Part shown: piece after piece, positions 26,433 through 35,019 of the stretch
How the letters are laid out: every line of letters begins with the position of its first letter
Numbering within the stretch: position 1 is the stretch's first letter
Position numbers and translations under genes: made by a program
Source of the DNA: Sulfuriferula sp.
GTDB lineage: Bacteria; Pseudomonadota; Gammaproteobacteria; Burkholderiales; Sulfuriferulaceae
DNA length: 64,000 nucleotides
NCBI GenBank assembly: GCA_013140765.1
Contig: JABFSE010000010.1
Coordinates: forward strand, 62,001 to 126,000
Direction: 5' to 3'
Notes under the pieces: model-generated
Told to the model about the DNA's origin: nothing
The model's input: the letters and a program-made list of their open reading frames with translations, nothing else
Databases searched by the model: none

Positions 26433-27419
26433 TTAATAACTGAGGGTACTTGCTTGTTGTAAACGATATTCAGCATCAGCAGGTAACCAACCATGTAACG
26501 CTTGCAATAAACGATGGTAATAAGTGTGTTGGCTCAATACGATTTGGCGTGCATAGACTGCCATTTCCTCTGCGTAAGCAGGATAATCTAATAAATAATG
26601 AATATGGCTCAACATCTGCGCAGGTTGTTCACTCACCATTAAAGCGTTTTCCTCAAAAAAACGGGACAAACCAGGTCGGGTATCTATTACTTGAGGAATT
26701 TGATAGGCGGCGCATTCAAAAGTACGCATATTCGTACCATCTTTAACCACTTTGGCGTGGATATTAATGCTTAGTTTATGTTGCGCGTAAATTTGTTGCA
26801 TGGCTTTATTTTGTACGCCCGCATGAACATGCAATGGATATTGCCAAAATAAAGGGGTACGTAAAAAATAATTCCCATATACCTGTACATCAATTTTTTG
26901 TTGTAACAAATAGCCTAAATGATGATCGCGAAACGGGTCTTTGTTACCAATAAAACAAGCATCCCGTGTTTTTATCTGTTTAAGTTGTGCTGGTTGATGT
27001 AGCTTAGGATAACAGGCAAACGCTAATTCGCCTTGATAGCGGTGCGCATCAATTTGCGTCAATAATCTTTGCTCATAACCGAGGTCAGAAATAAATATAC
27101 GTTCAAACGCAGTATCTTCACCTTGTTTGATATTTGGCGCATCAGTCATCCATAACAGATGCCGCCGATCGGCTCGTAATTTTTTGAAAATACTCAAATA
27201 GTTTACAAAAATTGCAACATCATAATCAGTTTGATTGATAGTCGTGACCAACTGATCTAACCAAGCAGATTTGTTTTGTCGATAGCGTAAATGTTCACTA
27301 AAACTATCAGGGTAGGTAGGCAACCACCTTACCTGATTAGGAAAAGCATCACTTAATGCCTGGAATAGGTACTTTGCTAAGCCACCTTTCCAAGGTTTGG
27401 CGACAAGTAGAATTTTCAT
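26433..27419 (-). CDS. Glycosyltransferase, CgeB/family-1-like
   Basis: A 328-residue putative GT-B glycosyltransferase. The N-terminal MKILLVAKPWKGGLAKYLF reads like a Rossmann sugar-transferase start, and the C-terminal GTNMRTFECAAYQIPQVID segment matches the CgeB-type glycosyl transferase 1_2 domain. Substrate is unknown. Its ATG overlaps the stop of the upstream GT2 gene by four bases (ATGA), so the two are coupled. Confidence 0.78.
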   Translation of the reverse strand: MKILLVAKPWKGGLAKYLFQALSDAFPNQVRWLPTYPDSFSEHLRYRQNKSAWLDQLVTTINQTDYDVAIFVNYLSIFKKLRADRRHLLWMTDAPNIKQGEDTAFERIFISDLGYEQRLLTQIDAHRYQGELAFACYPKLHQPAQLKQIKTRDACFIGNKDPFRDHHLGYLLQQKIDVQVYGNYFLRTPLFWQYPLHVHAGVQNKAMQQIYAQHKLSINIHAKVVKDGTNMRTFECAAYQIPQVIDTRPGLSRFFEENALMVSEQPAQMLSHIHYLLDYPAYAEEMAVYARQIVLSQHTYYHRLLQALHGWLPADAEYRLQQASTLSY

Positions 27420-28327
27420 ACTGCTTTTGCTAATCGCTCAGCGTAATAACGATAGTCCCGCGCTTCGGGTGTATGAAACGGGCTGAGTAACGCATCTTTG
27501 AGAATTAGCCATAGTAATGTAGGCTGATTTTTTCTGCTCCAACGATATAAACGATGTAAATTCTCACGGAAACTTTGCTTTTTTATTTGTGTAGAGATGA
27601 GCTCATTATGATTATCCAAAAACTTGGCAAATGTCCTTAACATTGCTTCCAACATTAATTGCTGATTGCGGCTGGTATTGTGCGGATGATAACGATAACT
27701 TGCTAATACTTCAGGCACACGTGCAATACTGTAATGAACGGATAGCCGTAACCAACAGTCCCAGTCTTCCAATTTCAATGTCTCATCAAAGCCACCAATC
27801 GCTAAAAATGCACTACGTTTTAAGGTGATGGTAGGATTTGTAATAGGGTTCTGTAAGAATAATTGACTGTAAGCCGAGTCAACCACACCCGCTTGAGGGC
27901 GATTTTTTTGAACCTTTGGGAGTGTTGTATTGTTTTCATCAATATAATTGGCATCAGCATAAACCAATGCTAGATTAGGATCTGCCCATGTTGTGATAGC
28001 GGCAAATTGTTGCGCTATTTTATTCGGGTATATCACATCATCAGATCCCAGTAAATGCACCCACTCCCCAGTACATAAACTGATTGCTTTATTGGATGTA
28101 GCACTTACACCTAGATTATTCTGCGTTTCAAAAACAACGCGTTGGAATCTATGTGCGTGTTCATTTAGGAATCTAGCAATGATAGCCGCTGTATTATCAG
28201 TTGAGCCGTCATCAATAATCACCAGCTCTAAATTTTGATAAGTTTGATTAACCACAGACTGCAGGCAAAGCTGTATATAGCGAGCATGATTGTAGGCTGG
28301 GATAGCAACGCTGATCAGGGTCTGCAT
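27416..28327 (-). CDS. Glycosyltransferase family 2
   Basis: A 303-residue GT-A enzyme. The start VAIPAYNHARYIQLCLQSV, VIIDDGSTDNT and the HLLGSDDVI region (a DxD variant) are typical of family 2. A WDCWLRLS motif in the middle is shared with many O-antigen transferases. It is two bases downstream of the methyltransferase gene and overlaps the next gene by ATGA, in the same minus-strand operon. Confidence 0.87.
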   Translation of the reverse strand: MQTLISVAIPAYNHARYIQLCLQSVVNQTYQNLELVIIDDGSTDNTAAIIARFLNEHAHRFQRVVFETQNNLGVSATSNKAISLCTGEWVHLLGSDDVIYPNKIAQQFAAITTWADPNLALVYADANYIDENNTTLPKVQKNRPQAGVVDSAYSQLFLQNPITNPTITLKRSAFLAIGGFDETLKLEDWDCWLRLSVHYSIARVPEVLASYRYHPHNTSRNQQLMLEAMLRTFAKFLDNHNELISTQIKKQSFRENLHRLYRWSRKNQPTLLWLILKDALLSPFHTPEARDYRYYAERLAKAV

Positions 28328-28329
28328 TA

Positions 28330-28965
28330 TTATTTATATGCAAGCGCGAAATACTGAACGGCGATAAATTCTTCTAATAAGTGATGCGGATACCACCACT
28401 TTAGATATTTACGTTTAATATTCGCTTGTGTTTTTTCTACTATCCATCCTGTTTCACTCAAAATATTAATTAAGCTAGAACGTGTAAAAAAATGCAAATG
28501 GGTTCTATCCATAATGCCCGAGTTTTGATATTCAAAACGCCCATGAAACAATAGTGGCAATAACACATTTTTTTCACGTATGTTAGGCACGCTCACTAAC
28601 AATCTAGTACCCACAACTGCATTTTTATGCAAATCAGTAAGAACCTGCCATGGGTCTGACAGGTGTTCTAAAGAATCTGCCATGGTAACTAGATCATAAT
28701 TACTTAACTCAATACTAGGTAAAACATTCTCAACGCTACCATGCCAGACTTTATGCAGTATCATTGCCGCTTGTTTGGCTACATCGGCATTGATTTCGAT
28801 ACCATCAACACAACTAACCAGTGATGCGGCTACCATTTGCCGCCCAAGCACACCAGCAGCACACCCAATGTCTAAAGCATGATTAAACACTTTATCGGTA
28901 GATAAAAATTGCAACAAATCGTTTCTGTCTGCATTGAAGTAGGCGTTGTTTTCGGTCATGTCCAA
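28330..28965 (-). CDS. SAM-dependent methyltransferase, class I
   Basis: A 211-residue methyltransferase. The SAM-binding motif I is ALDIGCAAGVLG near residues 31-42, followed by an acidic residue region (DGIEINADVA) and motif IV around DLVTMADSLEHLSD. Members of this type in polysaccharide clusters often cap or modify sugars of O-antigen, but the acceptor is unknown. It lies in line with the flanking glycosyltransferases. Confidence 0.84.
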   Translation of the reverse strand: MDMTENNAYFNADRNDLLQFLSTDKVFNHALDIGCAAGVLGRQMVAASLVSCVDGIEINADVAKQAAMILHKVWHGSVENVLPSIELSNYDLVTMADSLEHLSDPWQVLTDLHKNAVVGTRLLVSVPNIREKNVLLPLLFHGRFEYQNSGIMDRTHLHFFTRSSLINILSETGWIVEKTQANIKRKYLKWWYPHHLLEEFIAVQYFALAYK

Positions 28966-28997
28966 TAGGAAAGTTGCATTATCAAATAGATGTGTAA

Positions 28998-30128
28998 TTA
29001 TAATCTCGAATTTAGCAATTCATTATAAACAGCCAATGTTTTAATCTGCATCTTGGCGAGAGTAAAGTCAGTATTAGGCTTAATCGCGCTAGAGTCCGTC
29101 AATATTTTTTTTACATTTTCTTGTAAAAAATCTATTTTACCTAGTTCTACCAAGCCTTGGGGTAACATTCTCCCCAACACTTCACCAACGCCCCCATGAT
29201 TATAACCCACGACAGGCACACCCAAACTCAGTGCCTCGGGGGTGGTGCGTCCAAAGGCCTCAGGCTCTTGTGATAGTGACAGCACTAAATTTGAAACTGA
29301 CATAACTTCTTTCAAATCAGTCCTGTGACCAATCAAGCTAATTTCATTATTTAAGCCCAGTTCGTTTATTTTAGCGTGTATTTCTTGCAAAAAAGTTGCT
29401 TTTTTGGGGTCAGCTTCGCCTGCAATAATGCCATGTATATTCATGCCCGCTTTTTTTAGGCTGGCTATCAGTTGAATGAAATCCATTTGCCCTTTCCAGC
29501 GCGTAATCCGCCCAGGCAAGGTAATAATGGTTTTCCCTATAAACTGCGGATAATTCTGCCGCCATTTTTCCATCCATTCATCACTTGGCTGATAGCCGCG
29601 TGGGAATTCTTCTGGGTCAACGCCGCGATATATCAGGCGGATTTTATCGGGGTCAACCTTGGGGTAATTGCTTAAAATGTATTCGCGTATGGTATTGGAG
29701 ACAGCAATGACGCGCTCGCCTTTGGTCATGACTGCGCTGTAGGCGTTGACGCTGTATGCGCCGTGGACGGTGGTGACGAGTTTGGGACGGGTGAGGGGGT
29801 TCATGCCGTGCCAAGCTAAGTAGCCTATCCATGCGGGCATACGTGAGCGCAGGTGGAGGATGTCAACTTTTTGTTCGGTGAGGAATCGGCGTAATTTCCA
29901 GATGAGGCGTAAGGTTAATAGCGATTTTTTGCCGATAGACCAAGTAAAGTGCTCGCCACCTTCGGCAAGTAGTTGCGGCACCATGCGCCCGCCTGCGGAC
30001 ATGACTAATGAGCGATGCCCGTTTTGCACCAAGTAGCGTGAGATTTCCAGTGTGCCGCGTTCGACACCGCCAGCGTGCAGGGCAGGGAGGAGTTGTAATA
30101 CGGTAAGCGGCGAACGGACAGGGGGCAT
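28998..30128 (-). CDS. Glycosyltransferase family 4
   Basis: A 376-residue GT-B enzyme. The N-terminal VLQLLPALHAGGVERGTLE and the C-terminal EAFGRTTPEALSLGVPVVG motif, with the catalytic Glu pair, define family 4. It is the first gene of the minus-strand polysaccharide operon 30128-25146. It is 28 bases downstream of the response-regulator gene on the same strand, so expression together with the two-component genes is possible. Confidence 0.87.
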   Translation of the reverse strand: MPPVRSPLTVLQLLPALHAGGVERGTLEISRYLVQNGHRSLVMSAGGRMVPQLLAEGGEHFTWSIGKKSLLTLRLIWKLRRFLTEQKVDILHLRSRMPAWIGYLAWHGMNPLTRPKLVTTVHGAYSVNAYSAVMTKGERVIAVSNTIREYILSNYPKVDPDKIRLIYRGVDPEEFPRGYQPSDEWMEKWRQNYPQFIGKTIITLPGRITRWKGQMDFIQLIASLKKAGMNIHGIIAGEADPKKATFLQEIHAKINELGLNNEISLIGHRTDLKEVMSVSNLVLSLSQEPEAFGRTTPEALSLGVPVVGYNHGGVGEVLGRMLPQGLVELGKIDFLQENVKKILTDSSAIKPNTDFTLAKMQIKTLAVYNELLNSRL

Positions 30129-30156
30129 GAACGAGCTTAGACTAAGCGAAAAACGC

Positions 30157-30807
30157 TTATACTAAGCTATTTTTCATGGCGTAGCGCATAATTTCCGCAT
30201 TATTTTTGAGTTGCATTTTTTGTAACAGGCGTGCGCGGTACATGCTGACTGTTTTGACAGATAAATCTAACTCTATGGCAATATCGCTAACACATTTACC
30301 AGAGGCTATCATAATCATGGTTTGATATTCGCGGTGAGAAAGTTCTTCATGCGGTGCGATGGCGTTTTTTGCACTAACTTGGTTCGCCAGGGTTTGTGCC
30401 AAAGCGGGGGTGATGTATTTGCGTCCTGCGGCAACTTCACGAATCGCATCAACTAATTCAGTGGGTGCGCCTTGTTTGTTCAAATAGCCTGCCGCGCCTG
30501 CTTTGAGAGAGCGTATTGCGTACTGGTCTTCATCGTGCATAGATAACATGAGCACGGCGACAGTAGGTGACTCTTTTTTAATTTGCTTCAAAATATCCAA
30601 GCCATTACGTGCAGGCATGGTGATGTCTAGCAACAGGACGTTGTAAGCCTGTTGACGAGCGAGGATAAGTGCCTCGTCTGCCGTATCCGCATCGCCAGCG
30701 ACGGTGATGTCTGGCGTGTCAGCTAAAATTTGCTTGAGACCTTCGCGCACGATGGCGTGATCATCAATAATATAAACTTTAGTGGTTTGCGTCGTTGTCA
30801 TATTCAT
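30157..30807 (-). CDS. NarL/FixJ-type response regulator
   Basis: A 216-residue regulator with a receiver domain (acidic D15/D16, phospho-acceptor D61 in LLLDITMP, and K111) and a C-terminal LuxR-type helix-turn-helix from about residue 150 (EELSHREYQTMIMIASGKCVSDIAIELDL spans it). It probably binds DNA as a dimer when phosphorylated by the neighbouring kinase. A second ATG lies two codons in. The pair is adjacent to the copper efflux operon, but control of that operon is inference. Confidence 0.9.
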   Translation of the reverse strand: MNMTTTQTTKVYIIDDHAIVREGLKQILADTPDITVAGDADTADEALILARQQAYNVLLLDITMPARNGLDILKQIKKESPTVAVLMLSMHDEDQYAIRSLKAGAAGYLNKQGAPTELVDAIREVAAGRKYITPALAQTLANQVSAKNAIAPHEELSHREYQTMIMIASGKCVSDIAIELDLSVKTVSMYRARLLQKMQLKNNAEIMRYAMKNSLV

Positions 30808-30817
30808 TACTCAAAAA

Positions 30818-31897
30818 TTATAGTGGAAGTGCGATATTGAGCACCGTACCCATTTGCGGACTACTGTCGATATTGAATTGACCACCTAGCATACCAATAC
30901 GTTCACGCATACCACGCAAACCAAACCCATCTGATTTGAGTTGATCCGCAGATTGTATGCCGATACCGTTATCCGTGATACTGAGTAAGATGGTATTCAT
31001 TTCGTTTTTTTCAAGGTAAACATGCACCAGGCTGGCTTGCGCATGTTTACTGATGTTGGTTAATGCTTCTTGTGTTACGCGAAACAAGGCACTGGCTTGG
31101 TCAGCGGGGCAACTTATCTCATCGTCAGCACAAATCAATTCACAAGCGGTGCCTGTGTGGCGTACAAAGGCATCCACTTGCCACTGAATTGCCGCAACTA
31201 AGCCTAAATCCAGCACGCTAGGGCGTAAATCACTCGCGATTCTACGCACAGCGGTAATGGTGTTGTCGGCTAATTTATCAATATAATCAACTTTTTCGAC
31301 GCAAGCGTTAGTTACTTCGAGTTTGCGTTTAAGTAAGGAAATCGCCATTTTAATCGCGGTTAAATTGCCACCTAGTTCGTCATGAATTTCGCGCGCGATG
31401 CGGGTACGTTCTTGTTCTTTGACTTTTTCATCATGCACAGTTAGTTCAAGTAAACGCGCTTGCATTTGTTTAGCCGCTAATTCTTCTTGTTTCGTTTGTG
31501 TAACATTGGTAATGATGCCGTTCCATAACACGTTGTTGTCCGCATGTTGCATAGGCGTGGCGCGGATGGATACCCATTTAATATCCTGCCAGCTAGGGAT
31601 TTGAATGCGACCTTTCCAATACCAAGTTTGCAAAGTGTGTGCGGACTGCATCAAGGTATCAAAATAATCCTGTTTATCGTTCACCACAATTAAATCTGCC
31701 AATAAGCTGGCATTTTGCCGCAATGCGCTGGCATTCATGCCTAACACATCCATGCAACGTTCGTTGAGGTAAATGAATTTCAGCACACCATTAGCATCAC
31801 GAGACAATTGAAAAATCAAACCAGGTATTTGTTCAACCATTTGCTGGAATGGTATCGGATGCTCATCGTCGTGTGGTAATGCGGGCGGATTTGGCAT
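30818..31897 (-). CDS. Soluble PAS-domain histidine kinase (NarX/DegS type)
   Basis: A 359-residue sensor kinase from the ATG encoding MPNPPALPHDDEH; an earlier in-frame ATG at 31996 would add hydrophobic, unlikely residues. A PAS domain covers about residues 15-140. The HisKA_3 dimerisation domain has phospho-acceptor H172 (REIHDELGG). The HATPase_c domain contains NISKHAQ, DNGIGI and GFGLRGMRERI. There is no membrane segment, so it senses a cytoplasmic or small diffusible cue. It is 10 bases upstream of the response regulator gene. Confidence 0.87.
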   Translation of the reverse strand: MPNPPALPHDDEHPIPFQQMVEQIPGLIFQLSRDANGVLKFIYLNERCMDVLGMNASALRQNASLLADLIVVNDKQDYFDTLMQSAHTLQTWYWKGRIQIPSWQDIKWVSIRATPMQHADNNVLWNGIITNVTQTKQEELAAKQMQARLLELTVHDEKVKEQERTRIAREIHDELGGNLTAIKMAISLLKRKLEVTNACVEKVDYIDKLADNTITAVRRIASDLRPSVLDLGLVAAIQWQVDAFVRHTGTACELICADDEISCPADQASALFRVTQEALTNISKHAQASLVHVYLEKNEMNTILLSITDNGIGIQSADQLKSDGFGLRGMRERIGMLGGQFNIDSSPQMGTVLNIALPL

Positions 31898-32123
31898 AGT
31901 TTTATGACGCAACAGGCTTAATTTAAGATATAGAGGCGGTATTATAGCAATTCGTAGATGATAATGCAGTTTGCTTAAATTAAGCTTAATACACACTTAA
32001 ACTTTAATGATTTATTACATTTAACATAATGTACATTATAGGAAGTTAATGGGGTATGGTAATACCTAGTAACGCGCATTTAATTTAGTTGCTTCTGAAT
32101 GTTATCATCGTTACACTTAATAA
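31898..32123. promoter_or_regulatory. Divergent regulatory region between the kinase and copper genes
   Basis: This AT-rich gap between divergent operons holds several palindromes. Two copies of CTTAAWTTAAG sit at 31917-31927 and 31974-31984. A perfect 14-bp palindrome, ATAATGTACATTAT, covers 32026-32039. An inverted repeat, GGTAT/ATACC, covers 32053-32066. A -35/-10-like pair, TTGCTT (32089-32094) and TACACT (32112-32117) with 17 bases between, precedes the small copper-type gene. None is assigned to a regulator with confidence. Confidence 0.5.
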
Positions 32124-32513
32124 ATGGCTATTTTTAATCGAAAATATCTCGTTCAGCTTGCCCGTTTATTACTGACGGTGATGCTGTTCGCGCAGTATTC
32201 GCTGGCGACGCAAGCGTGCATGATGCCTGAGCCTGCGCCTGCTATGGCATTTATGGCGAGTGCTATGCCTAATTGCGCTATGCACGATATGGGCAACCCT
32301 AATCCTAATGCGTGTTTTGTGCATTGCACGTCAGATTATCAAACGCTGGACAGTCATCATGCTGGATTAGATTTGCCTGCGATGTTGCCTATATTGCTAT
32401 TATTCTCTGCTGTATTGGTTGTTCCGCCACCTCAATTGGCTCATCACCCTGCTTTCGTCGCTCGTGTCACAGGGCCGCCACCTTATTTACTGCATCAAAA
32501 TTTCCGCATTTAA
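32124..32513 (+). CDS. Small Met/His/Cys-rich protein heading the copper efflux operon
   Basis: A 129-residue protein with an N-terminal hydrophobic signal-like segment (VQLARLLLTVMLFAQYSLATQA), then a Met/His/Cys-rich stretch (about residues 32-75, including NCAMHDMG) and a second hydrophobic segment. The tail ends PPPYLLHQNFRI. Such composition suits periplasmic or membrane copper/silver binding, in keeping with the cusCBA genes downstream. No ribosome-binding site precedes the ATG, and the predicted transcript start is next to it, so the mRNA may be leaderless. The named family is unknown to me. Confidence 0.75.
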   Translation: MAIFNRKYLVQLARLLLTVMLFAQYSLATQACMMPEPAPAMAFMASAMPNCAMHDMGNPNPNACFVHCTSDYQTLDSHHAGLDLPAMLPILLLFSAVLVVPPPQLAHHPAFVARVTGPPPYLLHQNFRI

Positions 32514-32578
32514 CTGCTGGTCGATTTGACTTATTGCGGGCGTAGGCTCGTGTTTGTTTATTATTGACAGAGGTAGTT

Positions 32579-33802
32579 ATGTTTTCAAAATTAGTATTAT
32601 TATTCATTGCTTTGTGCGTTGCTATGCCTGTTTATTCTGAGGTATTGACTTTGGATAAAACGATGCAACTGGCACTGGATCATCAACCTCAGCTCGCCGC
32701 TCAACAAGGCTTAATTGACGCGCGTCGTGCCAGTATTACGGCTGATCAGCAGTTGCCTGATCCTAAATTAAAATTCGGCGTAAGTAATGTGCCGCTGGAC
32801 ACTTTGAGCCTGACCAAGGATGCGATGACGCAGACTTCGGTTAGTGTCGAACAACGTTTTCCAGGTGGCAATAAGCGTGCTTTGCGGGGGCAGTTGGCGA
32901 CGCTTAATAGCGAGCAAAGTCTGGCCGATTTTGATAATAATCGCCGTGAAATAAGGCGTGCGGCTGGTTTGGCTTGGCTAGATGTGTATCTTGCTGAACA
33001 GTCTTTGCGCCTATTACACGAGCAACAAGCAGCTTTCCAGCAACAAATCGCAGCCGCTAATATCGCTTATCGTAATGCCCAAGCGACACAAGATGCGGTA
33101 TTGAGTTTACAAAATGGCTTAACGCAATTGATGGATGATGAATTAGCCAAACAAGCACAAATCAATACCGCGCGGGCGCGTTTGGCGCGTTGGATAGGTA
33201 ATGTGGCACAAGCGGATATGCCGAAAACTATGCCTAATTTGCCCGCTATTTTATCGTTAAATCAGTTGCTTAAAGGGCTAATCAACCACCCACAAATACG
33301 CAAATATGAGCTAACCATAGCACTGGCACAAACCGAGATGGATTTGGCTCAAGCCGATAAAATCCCTGATTGGACCGTGGAATTAGGCTATGCCAAACGC
33401 GGTTCAGCCTATCCTGACATGATTGCGGCGCAAGTGTCGGTTGATTTACCCGTGTTTCCTAAGAATCGCCAGGATAAAAACATAAGCGGCAAGCAAATGA
33501 TGCTAGAAAGCGCACGCTATCAGCGTGAAGACGCGCTACGCAATTTAACGGCTGAATTAACAGGCTATTACAGTGATTGGGAAATCAGCCAACGCCGTAT
33601 CAACTTACTCGCAAATAGTGCCCTGCCCGTTGCCCAGCAACGCATGGCCGCTGTTTTAATTAGTTACCAAAATAATCAATCCAGCATGACTAATGTCATC
33701 GAGGCGCACCATGCTGAATTGAATTTACGCCTGCAATTACTCGAACAAAACATCGCGCATGAACGTGCACAACTACAAATTGCCTATTATGCTGGGGAAT
33801 AA
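32579..33802 (+). CDS. cusC: CusC/CzcC-like outer-membrane factor
   Basis: A 407-residue TolC-family protein of a heavy-metal RND system. The N-terminus (MFSKLVLLFIALCVAMPVYSE) is a signal peptide. The paired outer-membrane efflux repeats are visible, with DPKLKFGVSNVPLDTLSL typical of the Czc/Cus type. AGAGG at 32569-32573 supports ATG 32579; a TTG at 32564 in the same frame is less likely. It forms the outer-membrane exit duct for the CusBA pump. Confidence 0.86.
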   Translation: MFSKLVLLFIALCVAMPVYSEVLTLDKTMQLALDHQPQLAAQQGLIDARRASITADQQLPDPKLKFGVSNVPLDTLSLTKDAMTQTSVSVEQRFPGGNKRALRGQLATLNSEQSLADFDNNRREIRRAAGLAWLDVYLAEQSLRLLHEQQAAFQQQIAAANIAYRNAQATQDAVLSLQNGLTQLMDDELAKQAQINTARARLARWIGNVAQADMPKTMPNLPAILSLNQLLKGLINHPQIRKYELTIALAQTEMDLAQADKIPDWTVELGYAKRGSAYPDMIAAQVSVDLPVFPKNRQDKNISGKQMMLESARYQREDALRNLTAELTGYYSDWEISQRRINLLANSALPVAQQRMAAVLISYQNNQSSMTNVIEAHHAELNLRLQLLEQNIAHERAQLQIAYYAGE

Positions 33803-33804
33803 CC

Positions 33805-35019
33805 ATGAATAAAATCAAACTATTAAGTGCCATTGTTGCACTCACCAGTACGGCGGCAGTTGCTTATTACCTAGGGCAACACCATACACCGCCTGCGACC
33901 ACCACTGTTGCCTCAAAAACGCCCAAGGTGCTGTATTGGTATGATCCTATGGTTCCCAATCAGCATTTTGATAAGCCTGGTAAATCGCCCTTCATGGATA
34001 TGGATTTAGAGCCTATGTATGATGAAATGCCTGATGCGCCAGGTGGCGTGAGCGTTGCGCCACAGACGATACAGAGTATGGGCGTGCGCACTGCGCTGGT
34101 GAGTTTGGGGCAGTTTAATCAACAATTAACTGCGGTGGCAAGCATTACGCCTGATGAGCACAATGTACAAGTCGTGCAAACGCGGGCAACAGGCTGGGTT
34201 GATAAGCTCTATGTGCGTGCGCTCAATGATAGTGTTAAATCAGGGCAATTGTTGCTATCGCTTTATGCGCCTGATCTGGTTGCCGCGCAAGAAGAATACC
34301 TGCTTGCGCTACGCAGTGCTAACGATAGCCTCACGGTTGCAGCGGCTAATAAACTCGCCCTGCTGGGTTTTTCACCCACACAAATTACGCAATTAAAAAA
34401 CAGCCAACACGCGAGTCGCCTCGTGAATTATTACGCACCCAGCGCAGGCGTAGTCACTGAAATCAATGTTAAACAAGGCGCACAAGTTAGTCAGGGCATG
34501 AGCTTGTTTACGCTAACTAATTTATCCAGCGTCTGGTTAATTGCAGAAATCCCTGAAGCACAAAGCGCATTATTGCATATTGGAGATAAAGCAAAAATCG
34601 CTGTGCCTAGTTATCCAGATCAGTTTTATCAAGGGCAAGTGGATTATATCTATCCCAAGCTCAACGACACGGCGCGTACTTTACAAGTGCGTATCAAGCT
34701 GGCAAATCCACATGGTTTACTCAAGCCTGGCATGTATGCCAATGTGATATTCAATGAGCGCAACGCGTCAGCTAGTTTACAAGTGCCTAGCGAAGCGGTG
34801 ATTAGCACAGGGCAACGCAATGTGGTGATCGTCGCAGATGGTGGTGGCAAGTTCCACCCAGCTGAAGTCAAGCTAGGACGCGAAGCTAATGGGCAGTATG
34901 AGATTTTGCATGGCTTAGCCGAGGGCGACACCATCGTTATTTCAGGACAGTTCATGATAGATTCTGAGAGTAATCTCAAGACGGCTATCGACAGACTAAC
35001 AGTAGGGAGCAAGCAATGA
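33805..35019 (+). CDS. cusB: CusB-like periplasmic adaptor
   Basis: A 404-residue membrane-fusion protein. After an N-terminal membrane anchor (about residues 5-23), a heavy-metal-binding domain is present ([11 protein letters not shown] then [15 protein letters not shown], near residues 46-76), the feature typical of Cu/Ag adaptors. Barrel-sandwich and beta-barrel parts follow ([19 protein letters not shown] and [12 protein letters not shown]). The stop overlaps the cusA start by ATGA. It hands metal ions to the RND pump. Confidence 0.9.
   Translation: MNKIKLLSAIVALTSTAAVAYYLGQHHTPPATTTVASKTPKVLYWYDPMVPNQHFDKPGKSPFMDMDLEPMYDEMPDAPGGVSVAPQTIQSMGVRTALVSLGQFNQQLTAVASITPDEHNVQVVQTRATGWVDKLYVRALNDSVKSGQLLLSLYAPDLVAAQEEYLLALRSANDSLTVAAANKLALLGFSPTQITQLKNSQHASRLVNYYAPSAGVVTEINVKQGAQVSQGMSLFTLTNLSSVWLIAEIPEAQSALLHIGDKAKIAVPSYPDQFYQGQVDYIYPKLNDTARTLQVRIKLANPHGLLKPGMYANVIFNERNASASLQVPSEAVISTGQRNVVIVADGGGKFHPAEVKLGREANGQYEILHGLAEGDTIVISGQFMIDSESNLKTAIDRLTVGSKQ

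Noticed and set aside
32312-32545. A 77-residue frame overlapping the Met/His/Cys-rich gene
   Set aside because: It is out of frame with the better-supported gene and shows no signal or motif of its own.
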